Part shown: positions 23,652-34,589 of the stretch, piece after piece
Layout: every line of letters starts with the position of its first letter
How positions within the stretch are numbered: position 1 is the first letter of the stretch
Origin: Apostichopus japonicus
Taxonomy: Eukaryota > Echinodermata > Holothuroidea > Aspidochirotida > Stichopodidae
Assembly (NCBI RefSeq): GCF_037975245.1
Contig: NC_092582.1
Coordinates: 580,001-644,000 of the forward strand
Reading direction: 5' to 3'
Length of the DNA stretch: 64,000 nucleotides
The notes under the pieces: model-generated
What the model saw: the letters and a program-made list of their open reading frames with translations, nothing else
Told to the model about the DNA's origin: nothing
Databases searched by the model: none
Position numbers and translations under genes: made by a program

Positions 23652-23864
23652 CACATCTTGGAGCACGTCCGGTCCATTCCCCGTCTATACATTGTCTGTG
23701 GATCGGGCCATGTAGTATCTGATACCTAACGTCTTCACATCGGAAAGTGATGGTTTCACCTCCTAGGAAGGATTGACGATCCCCTATTACCGTGGTGTCT
23801 TCTCCGACTCCGACATGGGCAATAATATGCGGAAAGGTATGTGGTCTCGAACAAAGGTTAGTTT
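23652..23864 (-). CDS. Gene B exon: sushi domain, copy 2
   Basis: 213 bp, phase 1 to phase 1, tandem duplicate of 22,680-22,892. Encodes TNLCSRPHTFPH, GGETITFRCEDVRYQI, HRQCIDGEWTGRAPRCG with all four cysteines. Differences from its sister are mainly in the N-terminal third (for example IGDRQSFLGG against IGNRQSFIGG). Confidence 0.85.
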
Positions 23865-23985
23865 CTGCAAATATTAAATAAATATCTCAAAATTTCTTGT
23901 ATAATCAAAATGCAATTGCAATAGTCTAAATGATTAATTGTCACGAAATTAGAACGAGATGCCAATAACTCATATAATCTCTGAT

Positions 23986-24699
23986 GAAATTGTAGTCGAA
24001 CTTCCATGGAAATTGATGAAGCATTGACTTCATTAATTATGAATTTTATATTCATGTAACTCAAATGAATGCATATTCGCACATGTGAATGTAACATGAA
24101 TCAGGCACCAAATCATTTGAAATGACAAATTACCACAAATCGATGTTGAAGTAACTTTTCATAACAATGTCGGAATTCAAATTCTATACATATTTCCTCA
24201 GGAAAAATGTCATTTTGGAAATCAGTAATAAATGCTAGATTGACAAAAGCGTATCAGGCATGGTCAACATGGTCGGTATTTGAAATCGCAACCAACAGAT
24301 ATTCCGAATAATTGCAGTATTGCCCTTAATGAGTTTATTTAGTCAAGCTATACATTTTTTAATTATTGTTGTTTTTACATAAAACTTTAATGTAAACTCG
24401 TCAACATCAATGGGTAAAACATATTTAAATCTGGTATAAATGCTACGTTTGCTTAACGCTCCTGGGCGTAGTGTATGTATGGACATGTAGCGTCACTGAT
24501 TTAAATGATACAGTACTTTGTAGATGTTGGATTTTAATATTACAAATTGCAGAACAAATACAAAAGAAGACAACTAAATAAGTGATTCCTGGGGAGATTG
24601 TGTATTAAATGTTCGTCTGTAATACTTCCAAAAAGTGTGTCTAAGTGTTTATCATTAATTAGGTAAAGTAATCGGTAAGGTCCCATCTACCATAGTTAT
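23986..24699. other. Intron sequence, nothing recognised
   Basis: AT-rich, no exon or repeat recognised between the duplicated sushi exon and the retroelement relics. Confidence 0.4.
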
Positions 24700-27120
24700 A
24701 ATGGACATGGATCATGGAGTTATTTTATTTCAACGGTTTTCAATTTATGACAGTATTGGCCACACGTATGTGACCCTGAGCAATTGAGAGAGCGTGGAGA
24801 CAGCTCTCTATTCTGGCTGACGCCGCTTCCACCAGAAGCAATAATTTTCTATGTAAAGTGACGTACGAATGAAATCGCCATAGGCTTGAGCAGGCTATAC
24901 CCCAAGTACTCATTTTATGCTCCAGGAACGATGGAGCTTCCGGATAATGGTCTTCGATTCTCATACCCTACATAAAAGCGGTTATGACTTCATAGGAATC
25001 TATGGTGGTACCGTCTGAAAAACCTGAGTGGATTTCGGCGATTGCTGACCGATAATTTCTGATTAATGTTAAAGGTACTTCAAAAAGTCTGTGATCTGGT
25101 TTACAGAGGTTGAACGTGGAGTAACATGGGTGTCCGCACATCATTGGAAAACCCTCCCATTTGCGAAGGATAATGCTGCGTGGAGCTTCACACAGAAGAC
25201 CGATGATAAGAGGACACCATGGTCTCCTGTGCCATATGAGAGCTATGAGTAGTAGTCACGTCGAGATGTGGACGAGAATGTTGGTAGTTTGGAATTTTCA
25301 AATGATGAAAAGAGACCGATGTTCTGGAGATCGAATATGTTTAACAGTAGTCTGCAGGTCGGTTATTCCAGGGACCCTTCTATCGGGTTTGTGTTTCTCC
25401 TGGAAAGAGCATCTGCTACCTGTTTCTCCTTCCTCGAAATGTGAGAAACTTGAAGAAGAACGTTGTTAGTTGACGCCACATTAATTGGTTCAAGATGACT
25501 TGACTCAAACGAGTTGATCTCGTTCCCCTTGTTTGTTGATATAGGCCACTATTGTCGTTTTGTCTGTAAAGGATGTTCCCCCAAATTTACTGTTTGGGAT
25601 TTACGAGCGATAATACTTACCTACTCCACATCTGCACTTCCCATCTACCCAACTACACATTGGAACATTTAAGCACTGCGTCGTCGCTCCCTGGGTACCG
25701 TCCACTTACTCCTCCTTCCGGAACTACCCTAAGGATAAGCGGGTTTCATCCGCCGGCACTACGGTTGGGAAGTGTGGGCAGGCAATAAAAAAAAGGAACA
25801 TGTGAGTTCCGTCGATCGTCAGAGGACCTCATCACGTGGTTCGAAGGTGAAGTGAGTGAGGTATAATGTGCAGCACAAAATATAAACGAATTACCGCAAA
25901 GTGTAACATATATAAGCGCGACAATAAGACCAATATAAAGGCCGACGAATCACTTCTGGATATATAGGTTCTAATCCATGGACTAGTTCGATAGAACTTC
26001 TCATGTCCTAGAGGAAGACCATTGGTTGAAGATACGTGTGATAAGTGAGAAATTTGTGTAACAGATATGGGTCTTCGGAGAAAAAAGTAAGTTTTAGGGA
26101 ATTCAATTTGCTCTTCACTTACCTGTCACACTTCAACTTTGCCAGGTGTGGCATTGTTACTATAGTGGGAGGCCCAACGGGCGGGACCTACCCCAGGGAA
26201 ATTTCAACACTGCACGCACACAAACCGCCTTCGATTCAAGAGTGTCGGTCAAGTATGCGGCAAAAAAAGTGACGGAGACTTTCATGCTGCTGATCTTAAC
26301 AACTCCTGCAAAAAGAGCCTTGGAGGACGCCTGGTTTCTAAGATCGTGTGCTCGTATTCTTTTTCCCCTTGCAGGGTGGGGTTGAATGAGCTGTACCAAC
26401 CATTTTGAGATAATATCCTCAGAGGCTGGTGAGTGAGGTGTGGCTGGTAGGATGAACAGCGTCGATGATGTACGTAGTGTTAAACTGTGCATCATAGTCT
26501 GTCCTCCTTAACTGAATGACCACCGCTGTGTTGTCGGTAAACGCTGTAACTGTGGAACCCCTAATCTGCTCCTAGAAGTGGTGGAGCGCTCTTGCTACTG
26601 CTTCGAGTTCCCTACCTGACGTTTTACGGACCAGACGAATCCGACATAGAAATCCAAATCTCCACGTCACCATTGGATCCAGGCGTTGCGTGCTCCGACA
26701 TAGTTGATCGGCTGAGACGCGATCGCTGAGCCTCCACCATTAGTTGATGGGCTTCTGTTTTGTTTACTTACTATCGTTAGGCCTCCTTGGGTCTTAAATC
26801 CCGGTTTCTGCCGAATGGCGCTTTATAAGTAGGTTGGGCGTAGTCTAGAGTTAGGTGTCTTTGGCTTCGTGGTTGGTCTTCCCGCTAGGCTCTTGGATTT
26901 TTAGCGGGTTCATTGTAGGACCGTTCCTCGGTGGGTTTTTCATGGGAAGGCCTCAGCTCAGAGGGGAGTTGTGCTGTTAGCCTATGCCCATTATCTTTAT
27001 CAGGGAGCTAACCCGTTGGTAGTTAACCCCGGTCTCGCTAGGGTTCCGTTTACTTGCTCGGGGTTTTGTGATTAGATACCTCGGCGTCTTTTACGCCGGA
27101 TCTGAGTTGTTACGGATTGT
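24700..27120 (-). mobile_element. Decayed YR (DIRS/Ngaro-like) retrotransposon relics
   Basis: Minus-strand fragments in damaged frames. At about 25,570-25,390 there is RNase H-like sequence: TDKTTIVAYINKQG, then VSHISRKEKQVADALSRR, and near 25,245 IALIWHRRPWCPLI, the RH-tail signature of DIRS-type elements. At about 26,625-26,500 a second RNase H piece reads ELEAVARALHHF and TAFTDNTAVV. It runs almost directly into a tyrosine-recombinase C-terminus at 26,395-26,185 (RIRAHDLRNQASSKALFAG, then FFAAYLTD with the catalytic-type Tyr). At least two copies with internal deletions are joined here. Stops and shifts rule out function. Confidence 0.7.
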
Positions 27121-28077
27121 TCTCCGTTTTCCACATTTTCGTATTTGTATGTTCATATAGTTTGTATGCTCTTAACCAGAGGGGAAGGGAAGGCTTTCAA
27201 TTCCAAACAGCAGGAAGATGAAGCGACGCGGTTGCGACCGAGGACCAAAGAACCACAGTATACAGAATAGCGTAATCACAGATTTATAGACCACGAACCA
27301 CAGTGTAAATTTCTTGATCCTCAATAGTATGATGACAATTCAGAGAGTAAAGGAATTAATGGTTGTACACGGCATTGATATAAAACATAGAGACACCAAA
27401 TACTAAGTGTAAAAATATATATATATAACATGTTGGTGGCAATTTGAAATATTTCTTTAACAGTTTATCTGCTAAACGTTGTACTGGAAAGTGGGATTAC
27501 TGATAAACTATATACCGAGGATGCGTCATGGGTACACTGGTCCTATAATAATATATATTCCAAGGCAAAATCCAAATACTGGTTAACTGTTTGTTCCGGT
27601 CTGAACCTGAATATGAAGACTCAGTTTTCACACAAAAATGATGTCACACCGCTTAGGTAGTCTACTGACGTCCCTGCCTTCTCAGAAGATTGTGATGGTT
27701 CTAACATAAGGAGTGGTAACATTCAACCTGAGAAATATTATGCCAATACCAGGGGAGTACACTTAACTCCTTTACAACAACAAACGCACACAAAGTCATT
27801 TATTGGCACAATATTGCGTCGTGAGCTTAAAAAAACCTAGCTTAACAATTCGATGCCTATTTTCTTTATGGTAAAGGACTCCCAGACACCCCTACATGAG
27901 AAGCGGCTTCAACGTAACCAAATAAAAACACACTTCCTTTCAAAGCATTTATTTGCTTCTGGCCCATCCATAGCGGATCAGCTTCAAATCTAAGTCACCC
28001 AGAGGATTGTTAGAACTGCACCTCACCTTGGAAGTCCTTAGTTAGCCACTAGCAGTGTTGCTCGACACTTTCAAACA
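27121..28077. other. Intron sequence, nothing recognised
   Basis: No exon recognised. Probably includes more worn retroelement sequence at its left end. Confidence 0.35.
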
Positions 28078-28866
28078 AGCGAGGAAATGTAGGTGTGCAT
28101 GTACATGATATAATTCTAATAAGCTTACAACGTTACATTTTATGACAGACAGCTTTAGAATAACCACAAACCTTCACTTTTTTTTCTACAAAGACACAGT
28201 GGGTGACAATTAATGTATAGCAGATTCGGGTGTGCCTCAACAGGACTGTTTCACTAACCTAAATGAAGCCTTAAAATATCTGGAATTTTCAGTTTTTAAA
28301 TCTGTGGGTCTTTGTCTAGGCCTACTGTTGAATTTAATAAAAAATTTAATAGCCTTCTTTAATATCATATCAATAGAAGATAATTGGCAACTGTAATCCA
28401 CTTTTAGAGCATGTAAAGGGCAATATGTGTCAGTATAGTTATGGTGGTCATTTTCAGTGTAGTTGAAAGTAAGCGAGGAAATGTAGGTATGCATGTACAT
28501 GATATAATTCTAATAAGCTTACAACGTTACATTTTATGACAGACAGCTTTAGAATAACCACAAACCTTCACTTTTTTTTCTACAAAGACACAGTGGGTGA
28601 CAATTAATGTATAGCAGATTCGGGTGTGCCTCAACAGGACTGTTTCACTAACCTAAATGAAGCCTTAAAATATCTGGAATTTTCAGTTTTTAAATCTGTG
28701 GGTCTTTGTCTAGGCCTACTGTTGAATTTAATAAAAAAAATAACAGTCTTCTTTATTATCATATCAATAGAAGATTATTGGCAACTGTCATCCACTTTTA
28801 GAGCATACAAAGGGCAATATGTGTCAGTATATGGTGGTCTTTTTTTCAGTGTAGTTGAAAGTAACA
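28078..28866. repeat. 394-bp direct tandem duplication
   Basis: GAGGAAATGTAGGTRTGCAT recurs at 28,081 and 28,475, and the whole 394-bp segment follows with a few substitutions and small indels. A frame crosses each copy only by chance. It lies in an intron of gene B. Confidence 0.92.
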
Positions 28867-29266
28867 TCATACCATATCTATAACCTCCATCCAAGTTACC
28901 TTTCTAATGTAATGTAATGTTAATAAAATCTTATATAGCGCACTACGCGGGATGCATCTGTGCGCTTTACAAACAATCTAGAAAATATAATTATATAAAA
29001 CAGTAAATACAAAACAACAGTAAATACATATACCATCTACAGATATATATACAGGAATATGAGATCAAAATTGGCTCATCATTGCTTATTGACAACAAAT
29101 GGTATCTTCAAGAAGCTGGATGAACTTTTCTTGGTTTAGTACCATATTAGGAAGATATAATCATGCTATCTTTTCGACCGTTAACTATACTGTCGAAGAT
29201 GGATTAGTTTTCTTCCATTAGAAATAGCTACAGATGCTGTACATATAATAGGCCAAGAACACTTAC
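28867..29266. other. Intron sequence
   Basis: Includes a TATATAGCGCACTACGCGGG / GTGCGCTTTACAAA phrase of a dispersed-repeat type. No exon. Confidence 0.35.
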
Positions 29267-29566
29267 CTTCAAAAGCGACGTTTATTGAATGACTCAATCC
29301 ACTACTCAAACAGGTGTATATTCCACTATCTTCTGCTGTAGGGTTTATAATTACAAGACGAAAGACAGAAGTGTCATTGGATAGTTCTCCCTGTGTATCT
29401 TCGCTGTTCTTTCTTATTCGTGTATCCCCACTAAAGTATGCACTGTTTAACCGATTCCTGCAACTGATGGTCACCTCATCAATCGGGGTTACCAATACAA
29501 ACTGGCCAGATCGACTAAATGTTAAAGAAGTTGTCGGTGAAATGTCCATATGTAGCTGAGAGATAT
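29267..29566 (-). CDS. Gene B exon: Ig-like domain, copy 1
   Basis: A 300-bp exon, phase 1 to phase 1, acceptor TTTGCAG, donor GTAAGTG. It starts DISQLHMDISPTTS, has EVTISCRNRLNS as the first Ig cysteine and EDSGIYTCLSSGLSHS as the second. Exactly the length of the two duplicated Ig exons but clearly diverged from them, so it is the older member. Pairs with the sushi exon at 31,255-31,467. Confidence 0.85.
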
Positions 29567-31254
29567 CTGCAAAGCATACAAAATAAGGGCTTAATTTGAA
29601 CAATAACCTGGTTATCATCTGATCAAACTAAACAAAATGATCAAAATAAACCAGCTGGCGGTGTTTACAGCATAATTATATTTTCTTTACACAGAGTACA
29701 TGCAATTTACATTACAACTTTAAGATTTAACCCGGCAAGTTATTCAATACAGAATTTTATGTAGCAGCTATAGTCACATTGAGGAGTGAAATTACTCCAA
29801 GAACAGTCTCCAGATTTTATGTAACAGCTATAGACACATTCACCAAGAAGTGTAATTATTTCAAGAACAGTCTCAAGTGTAATAAGGGAAGACATTATCT
29901 TTAAATGAATTTATTGCGCACCAATAGTCATGTATTTACATGTTATTCGACAGGCAGCCATGATAGGAATATATGATTTAGTCATACGTAAGTGCATGGA
30001 ACAGCATTGTTATTATATTTATGTGAAATAGTCCGCGTTTGGTGTCAAATATGGAAATGAGTCAAAATAGATGATTTCATTCAACACATAATTGATATAC
30101 ATGGTACTCTGAATGGTTACCATCTTGTTGTAGCTATAAAGAAATGTATTTGAGATGTTTATTACAGTTGCGTTTACGACTTTCATAGACGTATGTAATT
30201 TTTGAAGTCTTACACGTTGTATTTGAAAGTATATATTAATATAGAATATACCACTCTCGTTATGTTACCATTAATCTGCAGCGAAAAGACAACATGTTTG
30301 ACAGCCTTTTCGATATCCATGTTTGTTATAGATTAATCACTATGCTGAGAAATTAATTTACATTGTCATGTCCTTATGCGTAGATGTATGTAGCCGGTAC
30401 TAATAGCTGTTACAGCAACTACCGCCAATATCACCAAAACGTGCATTAGTATTACTATTTGTGTTCGTAACACGATAACATGTATTACAGGTGGCATTGT
30501 AACAACTGCAAAGCTTTTAATTTATTCCCATCTAAGACTAAGATCTGTGCGACTGGACAAGAAGTCTATGAAGGTGAGAATACCTACGAGATGAAGTAAA
30601 GAAGGTACGGTACCGCTTGACTCTAGTTTACACCCCTCTTTACATTACGCCAATTCGTCATGCCAAGAACGAAGAAATGCCATGTTCGGGTATAAACATA
30701 GGCCTACGTACAGCATAAAACGACAAAATAGTACTGCATTGTAAAATCGCGTATTAATGAATTCGCACTAACTGGATGATACTAAAGCTATTGTTCATGT
30801 TCCACAACCGTGCATTAGTAATGACTTATTTGTTTGTAACACGGTAACGTGTGATACACGTGGCAACAGCAGTTACTGTACTAGCTTTCAATATCGGGTG
30901 TTGTAGGTCAGTTTGGGTTCAATAACTGTGTTTTGAAGCTATTACTGGATGACCGCGTTTCTGTAACTTAAAGTACCACAAGCCGAACGCGTATCGTGTT
31001 GCTATGTTTTACTATTATTTCAGTTTTTGTGAATGATTTATGTTTAATCTGGTCAACATTGTTAATGCTGCATTAAATCGGAGTTAATTTGGACCTCTAT
31101 CAAGTACAATCGTGCTCGGCACCTAAGCTGAACCTTGGTCGCAAGCATGCAAAACAGGATCATTAATATTATAAGTGTTATAATACCTTGCACTAACACA
31201 CCCTGCACATATGGGTCCACGTGCACTTTCTATTGTTCATGCCGTTTTCCTTAC
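29567..31254. other. Intron with small internal duplications
   Basis: About 62-bp imperfect repeats at about 29,750-29,875 (AGATTTTATGTARCAGCTATAG). Loosely similar segments near 30,410-30,510 and 30,790-30,880. No exon recognised. Confidence 0.45.
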
Positions 31255-31467
31255 CACACCTTGGGGCACTGCCAGTCCATACGCCGGGAGTCCATGCTCC
31301 ACGTTGGCATCGCCTTCTGTTAGGACCGACGTGTAATTGATATCGTGGATCTCCACACCTTGAATAAATCTCTTCAGCTTGATTGAACGCTGTGCGATCG
31401 CCAATCGGATCGTTGTTCTCTCCGACAAAGTAAAGAACATTGGGGTTGATTTGTGGCCTTGGACAAC
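31255..31467 (-). CDS. Gene B exon: sushi-like domain, copy 1
   Basis: 213 bp, phase 1 to phase 1, acceptor ACGTAG, donor GTAAGG. The splice-defined frame reads CPRPQINPN, then IYSRCGDPRYQLHVG, RRRCQRGAWTP, and TGSAPRCG, matching the duplicated sushi exons at 22.7k and 23.7k residue by residue around GDPRYQLHVGP (EDVRYQILHGP there). The longest open frame over this DNA is a different, meaningless one, so this exon is easily missed. Confidence 0.82.
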
Positions 31468-32060
31468 CTACGTATCAATAAATAATATATTTCAAATATA
31501 TTAAACTTAGTAAAGTGTTTATGATGTTTAAAAGGTACACGGCAATCTCTCTAAGGAAAGAACAAATCCCGAAGGTCCAGATACAGGCCATTGCCTTTCC
31601 AAATGGTCTACCATTCAGATACAACATTGAAATATATATATTTTTGTTCAAAGTGAAAGCATCGAAGCCGCACACGAGCACTAAAGTAAAGAGGGTCAGG
31701 TCGGTATCAAAAATGTATTCTTATTATCATGTATTCTTATTATCATATTCTTATTATCATGTACAAAATTATCATAAACAAATACAGAAATTATCAATTA
31801 TGGACACCAACGAATCATTCAAATTGTAAGTCAAGGGACTCGAAAATAACAATTAACCTACAAAACTTAAGACAATAAATGTTTACAAACACCGATGAAA
31901 TCACAAACGATTGTCAACAAATACAGCAAAGACGGTCGTTGAAAGAAAAATTGGCAAAAGTTTGATTATTTAGGCGGGTTTTCGGTTTTAATATACTATT
32001 TTTGACAGCAGTATAGAACTTGATAATTGTATTAAAATGGCAGGAAATAACAGCACTTAC

Positions 32061-32306
32061 TTGATCCACAATCCGAGAGATATTCCATGTTTGCTGTGTT
32101 GTCATATTTAAATTTACCTGTTGTCTGATCACACTTATAATATTGACTTCCAGTGGGACTGATGCCAGGGTCGCATTCTACAAGCAAATATATATCCCTG
32201 AAGCAGCTACCAGGATCGATTGTACGGTAGTAATTGCCTGACCATACAGTATATTTACCATTCGCTAATGATCTAGGAACTACACATCCATTGTCACATG
32301 GATCAC
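32061..32306 (-). CDS. Gene B exon: long sushi-like domain
   Basis: 246 bp, phase 1 to phase 1, acceptor CGTCAG, donor GTAAGTGC. Encodes GDPCDNGCVVPRSLANGKY, then DPGSCFRDIYLLVECDPG, YYKCDQTTGKF and LSDCGS. Six cysteines and about 82 residues make it longer than a standard sushi domain. The opening C-x3-C and the later C spacing suggest a sushi variant with an extra disulfide. It is the first domain after the signal-peptide exon in my model of gene B. Confidence 0.72.
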
Positions 32307-33414
32307 CTGACGAGAAATGAAGTAATGAATACAATCATGGTGAATCTGTCGCTATATCGAATATTCTTAAAGAAAATGTTTAACTTCATTATATTTTAGA
32401 CATGCCCGAACACGGGAGGGGGGGGGGGGCATTTAGGCTTTGCCGTTGTTTATACGATTGACTTCAACTATCTACTACTTAAATACCGAGATTTTCCTTA
32501 AAGCATTTCTATCATGCCTGTAAATGTAGATCTTGATATTCATGTTTACAATATGTTTATTTTCAGCTAGTTGAAATACCACTGGATGCATTAAATGAGA
32601 CAAAGTTACGTTTTCAGTTTTTTTTCAATAAAATATTGGAGAGCTAATATTTAACCAAAATTAATGCTATGATCTCCTTAAAGTGCCCGTTTGAAAACTG
32701 TTGTTTTGTTGTACTGTTATGAAACTTATATTTGGCTAATAACCGGTGTTACAATCTTTATATAATCTTTCAGTCAACGATGTGTGTAACATATCAACAA
32801 CAACAAAACTATTGCAGGGAAAAGAATATAGAACAGTGTTAGAGCCACATTTGTAACTTCAGACTACAACCAAATCAATTAAAATTAGTCCATTTTTTTT
32901 TCATTTCAATGAACGAATACAAGTTCTCGTCAACAATTACAGGCCTTATAAACTTGTTGTAAATAAATTGCTGTAAATGAGCTTCCATCAGCGGCACTAG
33001 CTTGTGAAGTTCACTTCTGGTTAGTAAGTAAATTTCTTAGTGAACATTGTGTTACATTTTTTGTAACTTACAAAGACCCTCTGAACTTAGTTTATGTTTC
33101 ATTGTTTGATATTTCTACCTGGTCATTAGCTGAGATAAGAGCTTTTTTTCTAGTTTCCTTCATATAGTAACCATCCCATTTTAATGTAATATTTGTATTA
33201 ATCTTGTATAAACATATGAGAAATAAATTTGAAATTAAAAATTATGTATTTCTATGTTCAAGGGAGCCGTGTTGCGATACAATGTTCTCTAGGATTCATG
33301 CAAAACTGATAAAATGATTCATCATGACAGTTCACATTGTGTTTACTACATTTAAATAGAATGTTTAGTGTTAAAGTTTTACTACAGCTTTACCATGCAT
33401 TGGTGGTGATACTG
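32307..33414. other. Intron/intergenic gap
   Basis: AT-rich with a G homopolymer near 32,419-32,429. No exon recognised. Confidence 0.4.
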
Positions 33415-33674
33415 TTATCGCGACAGCACGACGAAAGAAGAGGAAGAAATACCTAATAGATCTCCAAAGATCTGAACTTCACATAATATGAGAGAAACTG
33501 ATGATCCAGTATGATCCACACTGACAAAGCGACCTTCAACATTTCCATTCAATGTAATTCTTACTGGATTGCTGCTGACATCGGTTACAAAACCTACGAG
33601 GGTATTTTGATCGGTGTTAGATCCTGCTTCCTGTCCAACCCTTACTTCTGCATTCAAGAGTGTGTTTTGATTAT
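33415..33674 (-). CDS. Gene A exon: F-type lectin domain, C-terminal part
   Basis: Acceptor CTTTAG (ends 33,675), phase 1. Encodes DNQNTLLNAEVRVGQEAG and then GRFVSVDHTGSSVSLILC-EVQIFG, the typical F-type lectin C-terminal signature (N-A-x-V-R-V-G, then G-R-[FY]-V-S-V and L-x-L-C-E-V). Two 3-prime ends are possible: a phase-1 donor GTATTT after GDLL at 33,452, or read-through to a TAA at 33,415-33,417 making this the last exon. It joins in frame to the exon at 37,552-37,626. Confidence 0.78.
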
Positions 33675-33704
33675 CTAAAGGTACAAATTTGAGATGTTAT
33701 TTAC

Positions 33705-33780
33705 CATGTTTTAATTCATTCATATTTGAAAAGCCAAACAGAAGGCATGAAGCAACAACGAAGAGTATAGAACAAGGCAT
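33705..33780 (-). CDS. Candidate first exon of gene B: signal peptide
   Basis: ATG at 33,780 opens MPCSILFVVASCLLFGFS followed by NMNELKH, and a donor GTAAAT follows in phase 1 (exon end 33,705). The hydrophobic core and small-residue region make a convincing signal peptide. All downstream exons expect phase 1, so it can splice to 32,306 or further. The nearest acceptor (F-lectin exon at 33,674) is only 30 bp away, too short for a normal animal intron. It overlaps the region between gene A exons, implying two transcription units or an alternative start. Confidence 0.6.
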
Positions 33781-33783
33781 TTT

Positions 33784-34589
33784 GATGTTAGCGTGACTGT
33801 AGGTCCTCTAAGATAAATTAAGATTCAAAGCTGTGATAGTTGCACACGATATGATGCGAGGTACTACTTACAAGGAGTAGTGAGCAGTTCACAATTGCTT
33901 TGATAAAAAACCGTTAACTTTGTTAGAGTGCAACTACTTCTGTAGGATCCGACATCTTAGATCGCCCGAAGCTTACTGGTTTGGGTCTTTACGGTAGGAG
34001 ATACTAGCGTGTCTCCAAATCATGTGCTGTCCGTTCTTCCTAACCTCAAACAGCTGGTAACGTTTTTGCAACTTTTGTCCATTTACGGTTCACCGATGCA
34101 AGGCGCTACTGGGTTATGGGTGATTTGGAGGGATCAAGGTAAAGAATTATATGATTGCTGACGATGACGATGACTGACGTAAGTGAGAATAAGTGTTACA
34201 GTGTGACGCCGTACCACGCATAACAATAAATATGAAGATATAATTGCCCGAACATACATCTAGTACATAATACACAACTAAGTGTAATAGCTACTCCCTG
34301 AGCTCACAAAGCAAGGACCTGCGTTGAGAAAGTGGAAAGCGTTATCCGACGATGTGTTACAGGCGCAGACAAAGGATGAAAAGATCGACAGCATTTACTA
34401 ATACTAAACGGCTCCCTGGACAGCTGTCCCGTTTAACTTAAGTAAATCGTACGTTGAAGTGCATTGTTATTCCCGCGCGTGTTCGACAAAGGTAGGAGAG
34501 ACAGGTTACGCCGTTCAGAAATACAAAATCAGCAAGGTTTGGTATATCGACTTCCTTAGTCTCTTACCTGCTTCAAATACATATGTAAA
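33784..34589. other. Gap upstream of the signal-peptide exon
   Basis: Would contain the promoter of gene B if the model is right. No TATA box or other clear element seen. Confidence 0.3.

Larger units (their letters stand above)
22040..23985. repeat. 972-bp tandem duplication of a sushi-Ig exon pair
   Basis: Matching splice sites of the Ig and sushi exons are 971-972 bp apart, and introns match too (for example TCAATGTTCTGAACGGGTT near 22,052 and 23,024). It added one sushi-Ig unit to gene B. Confidence 0.92.

Noticed and set aside
25611-25700. Cys-containing minus-strand segment (PMCSWVDGKCRCG) next to a GTAAGT
   Set aside because: Lies in decayed retrotransposon sequence, does not match the WAP-like spacing, and has no convincing acceptor in frame.
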